This document shows, in pieces, positions 29,060-38,433 of a stretch of 64,000 bases of DNA. The position numbers and the translations under genes are program-made. Position 1 is the stretch's first letter, and each line of letters starts with the position of its first letter. Source of the DNA: an uncultured Clostridia bacterium (GTDB lineage: Bacteria > Bacillota > Clostridia > Christensenellales > Borkfalkiaceae); assembly GCA_945949395.1 (NCBI GenBank), contig CAMFEK010000003.1, forward strand, positions 37,009 through 101,008, read 5' to 3'. Under the pieces are notes generated by a model that did not search any database, had not been told where the DNA came from, and saw only the letters and a list, made by a program, of their open reading frames with translations.

Positions 29060-31303
29060 ATGCTGAAAAGACTTCTCCTTAAAAAATCTATTTTTTCCCT
29101 GACCTATCTCATCGCCGCGCTCGCGGTGGAAGCCGTGTTCTTCCTCTGCGTCGGGCTTGGCGTCGGACCTTCGTATTTCGGAATCAACTTACTGTTCGCG
29201 TTGGGCTTTGCCCTGCTTTTGTACGCCTTGCCCTCCTTTACGGGAGAAGCGGTTTGTTCGCTCCTTTTGTTGCTCGTGCAGATCGGCGTGAGCTGTATCA
29301 ACGAAGCCCTTCTGCGCATGAGCGGCATGGTGTTTTCCCTCAATATGCTCAACCTTGCCAAAGAGGTGGGTGGGGTGTTCACGAGCAATTTTATCAACTG
29401 GGGCTTGTTTTACGGGTTTTTGCTCTTTTGGGGCGGGCTCGCCTTTTTCTACGGGTATCTTCTCCGGCGCGTCCCTGCGGAAAAGGGGGCGAGAAAGACG
29501 CAATGGGCGCTCTTTTTGGCGTTCGTCCTGTTTGCACAGAACACCTTTGCCCTTTCCGTATTCGGAACGAACACCTTCTTGAAGGCGTCCTTCAGCCATA
29601 AAAACGAAGACTATACCCTTTGGACGACGCAGTATAACACCAAAAAGACGTATAAAAAATTCGGTTTTTTCGGCTTTTACTATCGGAATTTCGGACTCTT
29701 TTTCGACAGCATTTTGGAGGGCAAGCCGAGCGAGCCGGAAATAGAGGAGAATATCTCCGCCCTCGATTATTACTTCGCCGCGGGCAAAATGAGTCGAGAC
29801 GGCTACGATCCCGCCTATACGGGCGCGCTCAAGGGGAAGAATATCGTCCTCGTCGTCATGGAATCGGGCGAGTGGTACGGCATCAACGAGGAGTATACGC
29901 CCACTCTCTACGCCATGGCGAGCCAGGGACTTTCCATGACGCAGTTCTACGCCCGCGATAAGACGAATCATTCGGAGGCGCTCTCCATTTTGGGAAGCTA
30001 TCCCGTCACGCGCTCCATCGCGCCCTCCATCGGCGACGCGGAAGGGCTCTTGGAAAATACCTTCTCTTTCACCCTTCCCAACGTCTTGAACGAGAGCGGC
30101 TATTCCACGCATTATTTCCATGCGAACGAGGGGGATTTTTACAGTCGCCGCGACGCGTTCACCCCCCTTTACGGCTTTGAAAAAAGTTACTTTTTGGAGG
30201 ATATGCCCTCTTTGAAGGGGAGCGCGGGCAAGGACTCCTTCTACGATTTCGATAAGGATTCCGAGCTGATCAAATATTACGCGGAAGAATACACCGAGGT
30301 GTCGGAGGGGGATAATAGCTTTTTCACCATGCAGATGTCCCTCATCTCGCACGGCAACTACGAGGATCTCGTCCGTTTGGGGGATTATAAATACCTTTCC
30401 GACGAGGAAAAGCGAGAGTTCTCCGAAAAATGCACCGTCAAGGGACTGGAAGAATATTACCTTCTCATCGACGGCTATCCGCAGACCTTCGTGGAGAATA
30501 CTCCTTCCCTGCGGGCGGATAACGAAAATCTTTCCCGTCTGACGGAAACGGAGTACGCGGAGACCTATCTTCGCTACAAGCGTTATCAGGCGGGCTTGAC
30601 GGATCTCGACGTGGGCATCAACGCGCTCGTGAACAAATTGCAGCGCGAAAATAAATTGAAGGATACGGCGTTTATCTTCTACGCCGACCATTCTTCCTAT
30701 TACAATAACCTCAACTACCTGTTGAAGGACGTCTCCTTTGCCGAGGGGTACGACACGACGCTCTACAATATCCCCTTCTTTATCTGGAGCGGGGATAGTA
30801 TGTCCTTGCAGACGGGTGATCTTCCCGTCGAGGGGTATGAGAGCGTATCTTTTGCGGGAAAAACCTCCCGTTTCGGGCTGAAAGGCGGTCAGATCGATAA
30901 GTTCTGCAATACCTTCGACGTACTGCCCACCCTTTTGCAACTGCAGGGATATTCCTACAATAAAAATCTGTATCACGGGGAGAGCGTATTCTCCCGCGAG
31001 AGCAGCGTGTTCGTCAGTCGGGAATCGGGCATTTTGTGGGATAACGTGTACTACGACGGCATCACCTTCTACGTTAAAGACAAGGAGAGCGGACAGGTCG
31101 TTCCCTACGATTACGAGGCGTATCTGTTGAGCGAGGAGAAGGTGGACGCTGTGGAGTTGTTTATTCCCCGCGTGAGCGCGTACTACGAGCGGCAGAGCTA
31201 TCTGGAGATGATGTACGAGAGCGATTATTTCGCGACTCGCGATTTTATAAAGGGGTTCCCGATGCCGAACGGAAACGTCATACGGTATCTGGAAAGAATT
31301 TAA
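29060..31303 (+). CDS. LtaS-like sulfatase-fold phosphoglycerol transferase
   Basis: A 747-residue membrane enzyme. The first 170 residues hold about five membrane helices; the outside domain (about 270-640) is the alkaline phosphatase/sulfatase fold, with KGKNIVLVVMESGEWYG carrying the first metal-site Glu, DKTNHSEALSILGSYP carrying the likely nucleophile Thr, and YADHSSYYN as the later metal-site Asp-His. Relatives polymerise lipoteichoic acid by moving glycerol phosphate from phosphatidylglycerol. The active-site region is divergent (KTNHSE where LtaS has KTSDAE), so the exact polymer is uncertain. It is followed 13 bases later by a small DUF1292-like gene. Confidence 0.85.
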   Translation: MLKRLLLKKSIFSLTYLIAALAVEAVFFLCVGLGVGPSYFGINLLFALGFALLLYALPSFTGEAVCSLLLLLVQIGVSCINEALLRMSGMVFSLNMLNLAKEVGGVFTSNFINWGLFYGFLLFWGGLAFFYGYLLRRVPAEKGARKTQWALFLAFVLFAQNTFALSVFGTNTFLKASFSHKNEDYTLWTTQYNTKKTYKKFGFFGFYYRNFGLFFDSILEGKPSEPEIEENISALDYYFAAGKMSRDGYDPAYTGALKGKNIVLVVMESGEWYGINEEYTPTLYAMASQGLSMTQFYARDKTNHSEALSILGSYPVTRSIAPSIGDAEGLLENTFSFTLPNVLNESGYSTHYFHANEGDFYSRRDAFTPLYGFEKSYFLEDMPSLKGSAGKDSFYDFDKDSELIKYYAEEYTEVSEGDNSFFTMQMSLISHGNYEDLVRLGDYKYLSDEEKREFSEKCTVKGLEEYYLLIDGYPQTFVENTPSLRADNENLSRLTETEYAETYLRYKRYQAGLTDLDVGINALVNKLQRENKLKDTAFIFYADHSSYYNNLNYLLKDVSFAEGYDTTLYNIPFFIWSGDSMSLQTGDLPVEGYESVSFAGKTSRFGLKGGQIDKFCNTFDVLPTLLQLQGYSYNKNLYHGESVFSRESSVFVSRESGILWDNVYYDGITFYVKDKESGQVVPYDYEAYLLSEEKVDAVELFIPRVSAYYERQSYLEMMYESDYFATRDFIKGFPMPNGNVIRYLERI

Positions 31304-31316
31304 GGAGGCGTAAGAG

Positions 31317-31655
31317 ATGGAAATTAAGCTAAAGAGCGAAATGGACGAGCTTGCCGAGGAGGCGGAACGCGTCATGCAACCGCAGATACTTTCGTTAAAG
31401 GACAATTCCGGCAAGAAGGTGGATTTCGAGATCGTTTCCCTGCTCACCATGGAGAAACGCATCTTCACCGTCGTGAAAAATCCGAACGCGGACGTCGAGA
31501 GGGGTAAGCTCTTGACGTTTGAATACGTGGCGCAGCCGGGCGATGCCGTAAACGGCAGATTTTATCCGGTGCAGGATAAGGCTACCCTTCAAAAAGTCAC
31601 GCAGGAGTATCAAAAAAGACTCAAAGAAATGGATAACAGGGGACTCATTCCGTAA
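31317..31655 (+). CDS. DUF1292-like small protein
   Basis: A 112-residue soluble protein. The middle (KKVDFEIVSLLTMEKRIFTVVKNP) resembles the beta-strand core of DUF1292/YrzB proteins, small Firmicutes proteins of unknown role often found near RNA-related genes. The N-terminal 25 residues are charged and helical. AAGGAGG precedes its ATG, and it lies 13 bases after the LtaS-like gene, so it is probably cotranscribed with it. Family assignment is from pattern only. Confidence 0.6.
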   Translation: MEIKLKSEMDELAEEAERVMQPQILSLKDNSGKKVDFEIVSLLTMEKRIFTVVKNPNADVERGKLLTFEYVAQPGDAVNGRFYPVQDKATLQKVTQEYQKRLKEMDNRGLIP

Positions 31656-31663
31656 AACCGCCG

Positions 31664-31690
31664 CAACCGCTTTTTTCAAAAAAGCGGTTG
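31664..31690. other. 27-base palindrome overlapping the glnN -35 region
   Basis: A perfect inverted repeat with 13-base arms centred on 31677, each arm being CAACCGCTTTTTT or its complement. Its last three bases are the TTG of the glnN -35 hexamer. There is no T run after it, so it is a doubtful terminator for the upstream gene and a possible operator. Confidence 0.55.
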
Positions 31691-31716
31691 ACAATCCTTC
31701 ATAAAGAAGGTATAAT
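31688..31716 (+). promoter_or_regulatory. Perfect consensus promoter of glnN
   Basis: TTGACA at 31688-31693, 17 bases, TATAAT at 31711-31716; 56 bases of leader before ATG 31773. The -35 overlaps a 27-base palindrome. Confidence 0.9.
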
Positions 31717-31772
31717 GACGGTATATGTAGAATTTTCGGGAACAGAGCCCCGAAACGCAGGAGAGCAAAAAA

Positions 31773-33857
31773 ATGAATATACCCGCTATTTTCGGGGAGA
31801 ACGTGTTTACCGACGAGGTCATGAAGGACAAACTCCCCAAGGACGTCTATAAGTCTTTGAAAAAAACGATGGACGAGGGCGCTCCTCTCGATATTTCCGT
31901 GGCAAACGTGGTCGCCAACGCCATGAAGGACTGGGCGATCGAAAAGGGCGCCACCCACTATACGCATTGGTTCCAGCCCATGACGGGCGTGACCGCCGAA
32001 AAGCACGACAGCTTTATCTCGCCCACCAAGGACGGCAAGATCATGATGGAGTTTTCCGGCAAGGAGCTCGTCGTCGGCGAGCCCGACGCGTCCTCCTTCC
32101 CCAACGGCGGCATTCGTTCCACCTTCGAGGCGAGGGGGTACACCGCGTGGGATCCCACCTCTCCCGCCTTCGTCTTGAACGGTTCTTTGTACATTCCCAC
32201 GGCATTCTGCTCCTATACGGGCGAGGTGCTCGATAAAAAGACGCCACTTTTGCGCAGTATGGAAGTGCTGAATAAGCAGGCGCTCCGCATTTTGAGACTG
32301 TTCGGAAACAACGAGGTCAAGCGCGTGGTCGCCACCGTCGGTCCCGAACAGGAGTATTTCCTCATCGATGAAAAGGTATACGAGAAGAGAGAGGACTTAA
32401 AGCTCTGCGGCAGAACGCTGTTCGGCGCAAGGGCGCCCAAGGGGCAGGAATTAGACGATCACTACTTCGGTTCCATCAAGCCGAGAGTCGCCGCCTTCAT
32501 GGCGGAGCTGGATAACGAGCTTTGGAAACTCGGCATTCTCGCCAAGACCAAGCACAACGAGGTGGCGCCCGCCCAGCACGAGCTTGCGCCCATCTTCACG
32601 ACGGCGAACGTATCCTGCGATCACAATCAGCTCACCATGGATCTGATGAAAAAGATCGCCCGCCGTCACGGCATGGTCTGTCTGTTGCACGAAAAGCCCT
32701 TCGAGGGCATCAACGGCTCGGGTAAGCACGATAACTGGTCCATGAGCACGGATACGGGAGCGAATTTGCTCGATCCGGGCAAGACGCCCGCGGACAACGC
32801 GCAGTTCATGCTCTTCTTAGCCGCCGTCATCAAGGCGGTGGACGAATATCAGGATCTTCTCCGCATATCGGTGGCGAGCGCGGGCAACGATCACAGACTC
32901 GGCGCCAACGAGGCGCCCCCCGCTATTCTCTCCATGTTCCTCGGCGACGAACTGCAGAAGGTTGTCGACGATATCGTGGCGGGCGCGCGTTCGGGCGCGA
33001 GCGAAAAGACCGTCATGCGCCTCGGCGTGGACACTCTTCCCGATTTCCCCAAGGACTCTTCCGACCGGAACAGAACTTCCCCCTTCGCCTTCACGGGCAA
33101 CAAGTTCGAGTTCCGTATGCTCGGTTCCGCCTTCTCCGTGTCCTGCACGAATATCATGATCAACACCGCGGTCGCGGACGTGCTCGAGGAGTTTTCCGAC
33201 GAGCTGGAAAAGGCGAAGGATTTCACTTCCGCCCTCAACGATCTCGTGGCGAGAACGATTCGTCAGCATTATCGAATCATCTTCAACGGCAACGGCTATT
33301 CCAAGGCGTGGGAAGAGGAAGCGTCAAGAAGGGGACTTCACAACTACCGCACCACGGCGGACGCGCTCCCGCACTATTCCGACGAAAAGAACCTGGAGCT
33401 CTTCCGTCGTCAGGGCGTGTATACCAAGCGCGAAATCGTGGCAAGGCAAGAGCTTTTGCTGGAAAATTACGTAAAGACCATCGCCATCGAGGTGAACGTC
33501 ATGTCCTCCATGGTAAAGAAACAGATCTATCCCGCCGTGAACGCCTTTATCCAAACGCTTTGCGCCGAGGCGGACAGCAAGGCGCGCTACGGCGCCGTCA
33601 ACGAGGAGGATAAGGAACTCATCGCCCTCCTCTCCCGCAACAACAATCAGGCTTTGAAACAGGTAAAGCTGTTGGAGCGGAGAATGGCGGAGGCGACTTC
33701 CCTGTACGGCAGCGAGCAGCAATCGCGCGCCATCGCCGACATCGTCATTCCCTTGATGGAATGTGTCCGCCGCTACGTGGACGAAATGGAGGCGAATACG
33801 GCGAAAGATTTCTGGCCCGTGCCGGACTACGAGGATATTCTGTTTTCCGTGGAATAA
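31773..33857 (+). CDS. glnN: Glutamine synthetase type III
   Basis: ATP-dependent synthesis of glutamine from glutamate and ammonia; the large type III form. 694 residues, the usual length (about 700), against about 450 for type I. Type III marks: [26 protein letters not shown] with the metal-site Glu residues, [23 protein letters not shown] and [17 protein letters not shown], all in order. The strong promoter suggests it is a main ammonia-assimilation enzyme; no glnR or PII gene is beside it. Confidence 0.96.
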   Translation: MNIPAIFGENVFTDEVMKDKLPKDVYKSLKKTMDEGAPLDISVANVVANAMKDWAIEKGATHYTHWFQPMTGVTAEKHDSFISPTKDGKIMMEFSGKELVVGEPDASSFPNGGIRSTFEARGYTAWDPTSPAFVLNGSLYIPTAFCSYTGEVLDKKTPLLRSMEVLNKQALRILRLFGNNEVKRVVATVGPEQEYFLIDEKVYEKREDLKLCGRTLFGARAPKGQELDDHYFGSIKPRVAAFMAELDNELWKLGILAKTKHNEVAPAQHELAPIFTTANVSCDHNQLTMDLMKKIARRHGMVCLLHEKPFEGINGSGKHDNWSMSTDTGANLLDPGKTPADNAQFMLFLAAVIKAVDEYQDLLRISVASAGNDHRLGANEAPPAILSMFLGDELQKVVDDIVAGARSGASEKTVMRLGVDTLPDFPKDSSDRNRTSPFAFTGNKFEFRMLGSAFSVSCTNIMINTAVADVLEEFSDELEKAKDFTSALNDLVARTIRQHYRIIFNGNGYSKAWEEEASRRGLHNYRTTADALPHYSDEKNLELFRRQGVYTKREIVARQELLLENYVKTIAIEVNVMSSMVKKQIYPAVNAFIQTLCAEADSKARYGAVNEEDKELIALLSRNNNQALKQVKLLERRMAEATSLYGSEQQSRAIADIVIPLMECVRRYVDEMEANTAKDFWPVPDYEDILFSVE

Positions 33858-33882
33858 AAAATTTATTCGAAAGAGGTAATTT

Positions 33883-34251
33883 ATGGATCGCATTCGGGAA
33901 TCGGGAGAAATGTATCTCGAAACCATACTTCTGCTTTCTCAAAAAAAGGGAAACGTGCGCTCGGTCGATATCGTCAACGAGTTGGGGTATTCCAAATCCA
34001 GCGTATCCAAGGGGGTAAACACCTTGAAGGCGATGGGGTATATCCGATTCGACGAGAACGAATGTATTCACTTTACCGAATCGGGCAGACGGAAAGCGGA
34101 AGAGACGTATGAAAGGCATTGCACGCTCACCGAGCTCCTCGTCAAGATGGGGGTATCGCGCGAGCGGGCGGAAGAGGACGCCTGTCGTATGGAACACGTC
34201 ATCTCGGAAGAGACGTTTTCCGCTATCAAGGACTATTTGAAAAAAATATAA
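33883..34251 (+). CDS. DtxR/MntR-family metal-dependent transcription regulator
   Basis: A 122-residue repressor. Winged helix at 1-65 (SVDIVNELGYSKSSVSKGVN is the recognition helix region) and a dimerisation/metal domain at 66-122 with LTELLVKMGV and the conserved DACRMEHVIS, where Glu-His are metal ligands; the N-terminal GEMYLETI supplies further acidic ligands as in MntR. It lacks the SH3-like third domain, so it resembles MntR more than DtxR. No metal transporter lies next to it; the ZIP gene at 5.5 kb is one candidate target. Ribosome site GAAAGAGG before the ATG. Confidence 0.87.
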   Translation: MDRIRESGEMYLETILLLSQKKGNVRSVDIVNELGYSKSSVSKGVNTLKAMGYIRFDENECIHFTESGRRKAEETYERHCTLTELLVKMGVSRERAEEDACRMEHVISEETFSAIKDYLKKI

Positions 34252-34260
34252 AGGAAGAAT

Positions 34261-34294
34261 AAGGGAAAAAGGCAAAAAAACCGTTTTCCCTTTT
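34261..34294 (+). terminator. Hairpin terminator before the lysophospholipase-like gene
   Basis: A 9-bp stem AAGGGAAAA / TTTTCCCTT with a 14-base loop and a short T run. Confidence 0.5.
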
Positions 34295-34317
34295 GTCTTT
34301 CGGATAAAGGAGATATT

Positions 34318-35205
34318 ATGATTTTTAACGCGCATGATAACAAAGAGATTTTCGTCTCCGCCTGGGAGAACGTGGCGGAGCCCGTCGGCGTGGTGCAGAT
34401 TTCCCACGGCATGGCGGAGCATACGGGCAGATACGAGGAGTTCGCCGCCTATTTGAACGGGCTCGGCTACGTCGTCTATGCAGACGACCACCGCGGGCAC
34501 GGGCAGACGGACAAGGACACGCTCGGCTACGCCAAGGGGGATATGTTCGGCGACACCGTAAAGGATATCGTCGGCATCGGAAAAATGTTGCGGGAAAAGT
34601 ATCCCGATAAAAAGCTCGTTCTTCTCGGACATTCCTACGGCTCTTTCCTTACCCAAAAGGTCATGGCGGAAGCGCCCGACCTGTACGACGGCTTTATCCT
34701 GTACGGCAGCAACTATAAAAAGGACTTTGAAACGCGTTTCGGCGCGTTGGTCGCGTCAATAGGCTGTGCGATCCGCGGGGAAAGCACGCCCTCGAACTTT
34801 ATCAATTCGCTCACCTTCGGCGCGTATGCGAAAAAGTTCGACGACCGCTTGTGGCTGAGCGCCGATCCCGCTTACTCTTCGCTCTACGACGGCGATCCCC
34901 TCTGCGGATTCGTTTGCAGTTACAATTTCTACCGTTCCTTCATGAAGGGCTTAAACTCCCTCTATACCAAGGAATACGGCGAAAAACTCAATAAAAACAC
35001 GCCCGTGCTCCTCATTTCGGGCAGGGACGATCCCGTCGGCGCCATGGGCAAGGGCGTGGAAAAGCTGTATTCCTATTATCGCTCGCTCGGTATGAAGGCG
35101 GAGCTCTGCCTCATCGACGGGGCGCGGCACGTCCTTTTGGGCGAGCGGGAAGAAAGCAAAAAGATATTCATCGATCGGGTGACGGAATTTTTGCAAAAGG
35201 CGTAA
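34318..35205 (+). CDS. Alpha/beta hydrolase, lysophospholipase/monoacylglycerol lipase-like (serine aminopeptidase S33 type)
   Basis: A 295-residue hydrolase. QISHGMAEHTGRYEEFAAYL, YADDHRGHGQTDKD and the elbow LLGHSYGSFLTQ (catalytic Ser) match the Hydrolase_4 pattern of monoacylglycerol lipases and lysophospholipases; SGRDDPVG gives the Asp and DGARHVLL the His. It probably cleaves acylglycerols or lysophospholipids. It lies three bases before the YgjV-like gene, so they share an operon with dut and the TrmB fusion. Confidence 0.87.
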   Translation: MIFNAHDNKEIFVSAWENVAEPVGVVQISHGMAEHTGRYEEFAAYLNGLGYVVYADDHRGHGQTDKDTLGYAKGDMFGDTVKDIVGIGKMLREKYPDKKLVLLGHSYGSFLTQKVMAEAPDLYDGFILYGSNYKKDFETRFGALVASIGCAIRGESTPSNFINSLTFGAYAKKFDDRLWLSADPAYSSLYDGDPLCGFVCSYNFYRSFMKGLNSLYTKEYGEKLNKNTPVLLISGRDDPVGAMGKGVEKLYSYYRSLGMKAELCLIDGARHVLLGEREESKKIFIDRVTEFLQKA

Positions 35206-35208
35206 GGA

Positions 35209-35817
35209 ATGTTTCAGGAATTTATCGACTTTTTTACGCAGCCCTCACCCGTCTTGTGGGTGAGTCAGATCTGCGGGCTTTTGGGATTTTTCATCATCAC
35301 CGTCAGCTATCAGTTCAAAAAGAGCAGTTTTCTGCTCGTTTCCGGCATTTCCTATATCCTGTTCGCGCTCGAATCGGGAATCGCGGGGCTTTTCAGCAAC
35401 GCGATCGTCTCCGCCATGTCCTTCGTGCGGAATATGGTCATGCTGTATTTTTTGACGCGCAAAAAAAGGGAGATGCCCGCCTGCGGGGCGATCGTCATCG
35501 TGGCGATCATCTGGATCGCGGAAATTCTCTTGTTTGCCGCCGATTCCTCCGTGCGCGGCGACTGGGGCAATTATCTGCCGCCCGTCCTCGTCACGCTTTA
35601 CACCCTCGCGGCGAATCATAAAAACTACTACGTGCTCAAGGCGGGCGCCTTCCTGCTCGAAACGGGATTTTTGGTCTTCTTCCTCCTGAACGGACTACCC
35701 TTTTCCGTGCTCCGCCAAGCCGTTCTCGTGCTCTCCGTTCTCGTCAGCGTGTGCAGAATGGCGGCAAAAGATATCAAACAGAAAAGAGAGGTCACTCATG
35801 CAGTCAACCGTACTTAA
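35209..35817 (+). CDS. YgjV-like inner-membrane protein
   Basis: A 202-residue protein with about six membrane helices. QICGLLGFFIITVSYQFKKS at the N-terminus and the helix-loop pattern after it (SGISYILFALESGIAGLFSN) match the Imp-YgjV family, whose function is unknown. The last 20 bases overlap the dut gene, whose ribosome site (AGAGAGG) lies inside this frame, so translation of the two is probably coupled. Confidence 0.75.
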   Translation: MFQEFIDFFTQPSPVLWVSQICGLLGFFIITVSYQFKKSSFLLVSGISYILFALESGIAGLFSNAIVSAMSFVRNMVMLYFLTRKKREMPACGAIVIVAIIWIAEILLFAADSSVRGDWGNYLPPVLVTLYTLAANHKNYYVLKAGAFLLETGFLVFFLLNGLPFSVLRQAVLVLSVLVSVCRMAAKDIKQKREVTHAVNRT

Positions 35818-36244
35818 AATCAAAAAACTCAATCCCGCCGCCGTCACGCCGACGTACGGCACGGAATTTTCTGCGGGCGCGGATCTTTACGCCTGTATTC
35901 CCGAGGCGGTGGAGATTCTTCCCCGCGAGACGAAATTTATCGGCACGGGTCTCTCCTTCGAGATCCCCGAAGGACTGGTGGGCTTGGTGTACGCGCGCAG
36001 CGGGCTCGCCTGTAAGCGCGCCCTCGCCCCCGCCAACAAGGTCGGCGTCATCGATTCCGACTATCGCGGCGAGATCATGGTGGCGATCCACAATCACGGC
36101 GAACGGGCGGAAACTGTTTTTCCGGGCGAGCGCATCGCGCAGTTCGTGCTCACGCCCTATCTTCGCGCCGACTTTGAAGAGGTCGAGTCTCTTTCGGACA
36201 CCGTTCGCGGCGAGGGCGGATTCGGCTCGACCGGAAACCGATAA
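35798..36244 (+). CDS. dut: Deoxyuridine 5'-triphosphate nucleotidohydrolase
   Basis: Splits dUTP to dUMP and PPi, keeping uracil out of DNA. The 148-residue trimeric type shows all five motifs: SAGADLYA (1), ARSGLA (2), GVIDSDYRGEIMVAI (3, with the catalytic Asp), PGERIAQFVLTP (4) and the P-loop-like C-terminus GEGGFGSTG (5). Length normal. It overlaps the YgjV-like gene by 20 bases and is followed 15 bases later by the TrmB fusion. Confidence 0.96.
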   Translation: MQSTVLKIKKLNPAAVTPTYGTEFSAGADLYACIPEAVEILPRETKFIGTGLSFEIPEGLVGLVYARSGLACKRALAPANKVGVIDSDYRGEIMVAIHNHGERAETVFPGERIAQFVLTPYLRADFEEVESLSDTVRGEGGFGSTGNR

Positions 36245-36259
36245 CAAGGAGTATTCATT

Positions 36260-38053
36260 ATGCGTATGAGAAGAAAGCGCCACCTCGAGGAGAGAATGGC
36301 GGAATGTAAGGACGTGTTGCTCGCCAAGGAATATTTGACGGCGAACACGAGAAAGGCGATCGAGGAAAAGCGTTCCTTGCTCGACTATCAACAAATCTTC
36401 GGCAATCATAATCCCGTGCACGTGGAACTTGGGTGCGGGCTGGGCGGATTTTGCATCGAGCTCGCCAAACGCCGTCCCGACGTGAACGTCATCGCGGTGG
36501 AGCGCGTCTCCAACGTACTTCTGACGGCGATGGAGAACGCCAAAAAGGAAAATCTTCCCAACCTCCGCTTTTTGAATATTCCCGTGGAGTGTTTGCAGAT
36601 ATTTATCCCCGAAAACAGCGTGGAGCGCATCTATCTCAATTTCTCCACCCCCCTGCCCAAGGCGGGCTATGCCAAGCAGCGGCTCACGCATCCCATATTC
36701 CTCTCCATCTATTCCAAAATACTGCAAGACGGGGGAGAAATTTGGCAAAAGACGGACAGTATGCACTTTTTTGAGTTCTCGATAGAGAGTTTTTCCGCGA
36801 TGGGATACCGTTTGAAGGATATTTCCCTCGATCTGCACCATTCCGATTTTAAGGAGAATATCGTTACGGAATACGAGAACAATTTCGCCTCGCAGGGCTT
36901 GCCCATCTACCGTTTGGTAGCGGTAAAGCAGAACGATCTGAAACGGGAGGCGGATTCCGTGAAAGACGCGGTGCCCACCCGCGTGCTCTACGGAAAGGGT
37001 TGCGTCAAAAAGAACGCCGAACTCTTTTCCTCGCTCGGAACGCGCGCGTTCATCGTGACGGGCAAAAGCTCGGCGAAAAACGGCGCGTTGCAGGACGCGC
37101 AGGACGCCCTCTCTTCCTGCGGCATTCCCTATACCGTATTCGATCGCGTCGAGCCGAATCCCACGATCGCCTGCGTGCGCGAGGCTATCGCCTGCTTAAA
37201 GGCTGCGAGGGCGGATTTCATCGTCGCCATCGGCGGCGGTTCGCCCATGGACGCGGCAAAGGCGATCGCGACGCTTTCCGTGCAGGATCGCGCCGACGAA
37301 GAGATTTTCAAGGGCGGCTACGAGGACATCGCGCTCCCCATGGCGCACGTTCCCACCACGGCGGGTACGGGCAGCGAGGTGACGCCCTATTCCATCTTGA
37401 CGAACGATTTCGATAAGACGAAAACGAGCATTTCTTCCCGCGCGATGTATCCCCGTTTCGCCTTTTTAGACGGCAGCTATACGGCGACCTTGGGCAGGGC
37501 GACCACCATTCATACGGCGATCGACGCCCTCTCTCACGCGGTGGAGGGGATGTATACGGTCAAAGCTACCCCCGAAACGGATCGCATCGCGAAAAAAGCC
37601 ATCTCCATGCTCTTTTCCGAATGGAAGAATTTGAAGGAATACGCCCTCACGGAAAAGGATCGGGATATCCTGCTTATCGCCTCCATGCTCGCCGGCGTCG
37701 TGATCGCGCATACGGGCACGACCGCCGTACACGCGATGGGCTACGCGCTCACCTATCATCACGGCGTCGCCCACGGCAAAGCCAACGGCATTCTGCTGGG
37801 TAAAATGGTTGAGCTGTGCGAAGAGCGCCTGCCCGAAAGAACGGCGGAAATGCTGCGCGCCGCAGGGTTCTCCTCGGCAAAGGATTTTACGGCGGCGGTG
37901 AACGGCTTGATCGGCGTAAAGGAGAATATTCCCCGCGAGGAGCTTTTGTCCTATGCGGAACAAGCCGCAAGGAGCAAAAAGCTCGTCAACGTGACCTATC
38001 ACCCCTCTTATAAAGATATCGAGAGAATGTACCTCGAATCGTTTGACAAATAA
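36260..38053 (+). CDS. Fusion of tRNA (guanine-N7)-methyltransferase TrmB with iron-type alcohol dehydrogenase
   Basis: One uninterrupted 597-residue frame. Residues 1 to about 225 are TrmB: HVELGCGLGGFCIELAKRRP is the SAM site, and NFSTPLPKAGYAKQRLTHP stands where TrmB usually has N-F-x-D-P-W-P-K and KRRL, so the conserved Asp and Trp are replaced. After a 15-residue charged linker, residues about 240-597 are a group III alcohol dehydrogenase: VPTRVLYGKGCVKK start, NAD site IGGGSPMDAAKA, AHVPTTAGTGSEVTP, and metal ligands D422, H426, H491 and H505 all present. TrmB makes m7G46 in tRNA; the dehydrogenase would use NAD(P)H with an alcohol or aldehyde. ATG behind AAGGAG; last gene of the hydrolase-YgjV-dut operon. 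Confidence 0.9.
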   Translation: MRMRRKRHLEERMAECKDVLLAKEYLTANTRKAIEEKRSLLDYQQIFGNHNPVHVELGCGLGGFCIELAKRRPDVNVIAVERVSNVLLTAMENAKKENLPNLRFLNIPVECLQIFIPENSVERIYLNFSTPLPKAGYAKQRLTHPIFLSIYSKILQDGGEIWQKTDSMHFFEFSIESFSAMGYRLKDISLDLHHSDFKENIVTEYENNFASQGLPIYRLVAVKQNDLKREADSVKDAVPTRVLYGKGCVKKNAELFSSLGTRAFIVTGKSSAKNGALQDAQDALSSCGIPYTVFDRVEPNPTIACVREAIACLKAARADFIVAIGGGSPMDAAKAIATLSVQDRADEEIFKGGYEDIALPMAHVPTTAGTGSEVTPYSILTNDFDKTKTSISSRAMYPRFAFLDGSYTATLGRATTIHTAIDALSHAVEGMYTVKATPETDRIAKKAISMLFSEWKNLKEYALTEKDRDILLIASMLAGVVIAHTGTTAVHAMGYALTYHHGVAHGKANGILLGKMVELCEERLPERTAEMLRAAGFSSAKDFTAAVNGLIGVKENIPREELLSYAEQAARSKKLVNVTYHPSYKDIERMYLESFDK

Positions 38054-38058
38054 AAAAT

Positions 38059-38095
38059 CCCCGCCTTCGCAAAAGAGCGAAGGCGGGGTCTTTGT
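38059..38095. terminator. Bidirectional terminator after the TrmB fusion gene
   Basis: A perfect 12-bp stem CCCCGCCTTCGC / GCGAAGGCGGGG with a 6-base loop, A run before and T-rich stretch after, between converging genes. Confidence 0.85.
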
Positions 38096-38108
38096 TTGAG
38101 GTTTCGAT

Positions 38109-38354
38109 TTAGTCCGCCAAAACGGAAATACCCTTTCCGAGGCAGGTCGTCACGAGGTCTACGATCCAAGCAACCAAATTGCCGACGCCGGTGAAGAGGG
38201 TGAGGATTCCCGCAACCAAGGTAACGACGTTTTTGCTTTCTACAAAACGAATGATGCGATAAACGCCGCCGATCAGACCGCCGAGAAAGATCTGAAGAAG
38301 GATTCTGGCGATCAAAGGCAGATCGTCGTAATAATGCGTGTACTGTCCTTTCAT
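38109..38354 (-). CDS. Small membrane protein of unknown function
   Basis: An 81-residue protein: a short polar start (MKGQYTHYYDDLPLIAR), then two hydrophobic helices rich in Gly (LLQIFLGGLIGGVYRIIRF and VTLVAGILTLFTGVGNLVAWIVDLV). The ATG at 38354 has AGGAG upstream on the minus strand; a longer frame to 38414 starts inside the promoter. It has its own promoter and is convergent with the TrmB fusion. Many Firmicutes have small proteins of this general look; no function is known to me. Confidence 0.7.
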   Translation of the reverse strand: MKGQYTHYYDDLPLIARILLQIFLGGLIGGVYRIIRFVESKNVVTLVAGILTLFTGVGNLVAWIVDLVTTCLGKGISVLAD

Positions 38355-38385
38355 GATAAATGTTCTCCTGTGTTTTGATACTATC

Positions 38386-38414
38386 ATTATATCATGGAAA
38401 CAGACCGTTTGCAA
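38386..38414 (-). promoter_or_regulatory. Promoter of the small membrane protein gene
   Basis: Minus strand: TTGCAA (38414-38409), 17 bases, TATAAT (38391-38386), then 31 bases with a ribosome site before ATG 38354. Confidence 0.75.
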
Positions 38415-38433
38415 TCGTTTGGCGAAAAATTTA

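Noticed and set aside
29189-31468. A 759-codon minus-strand frame across the LtaS-like gene
   Set aside because: Antisense shadow; the plus strand has membrane helices, motifs and a promoter.
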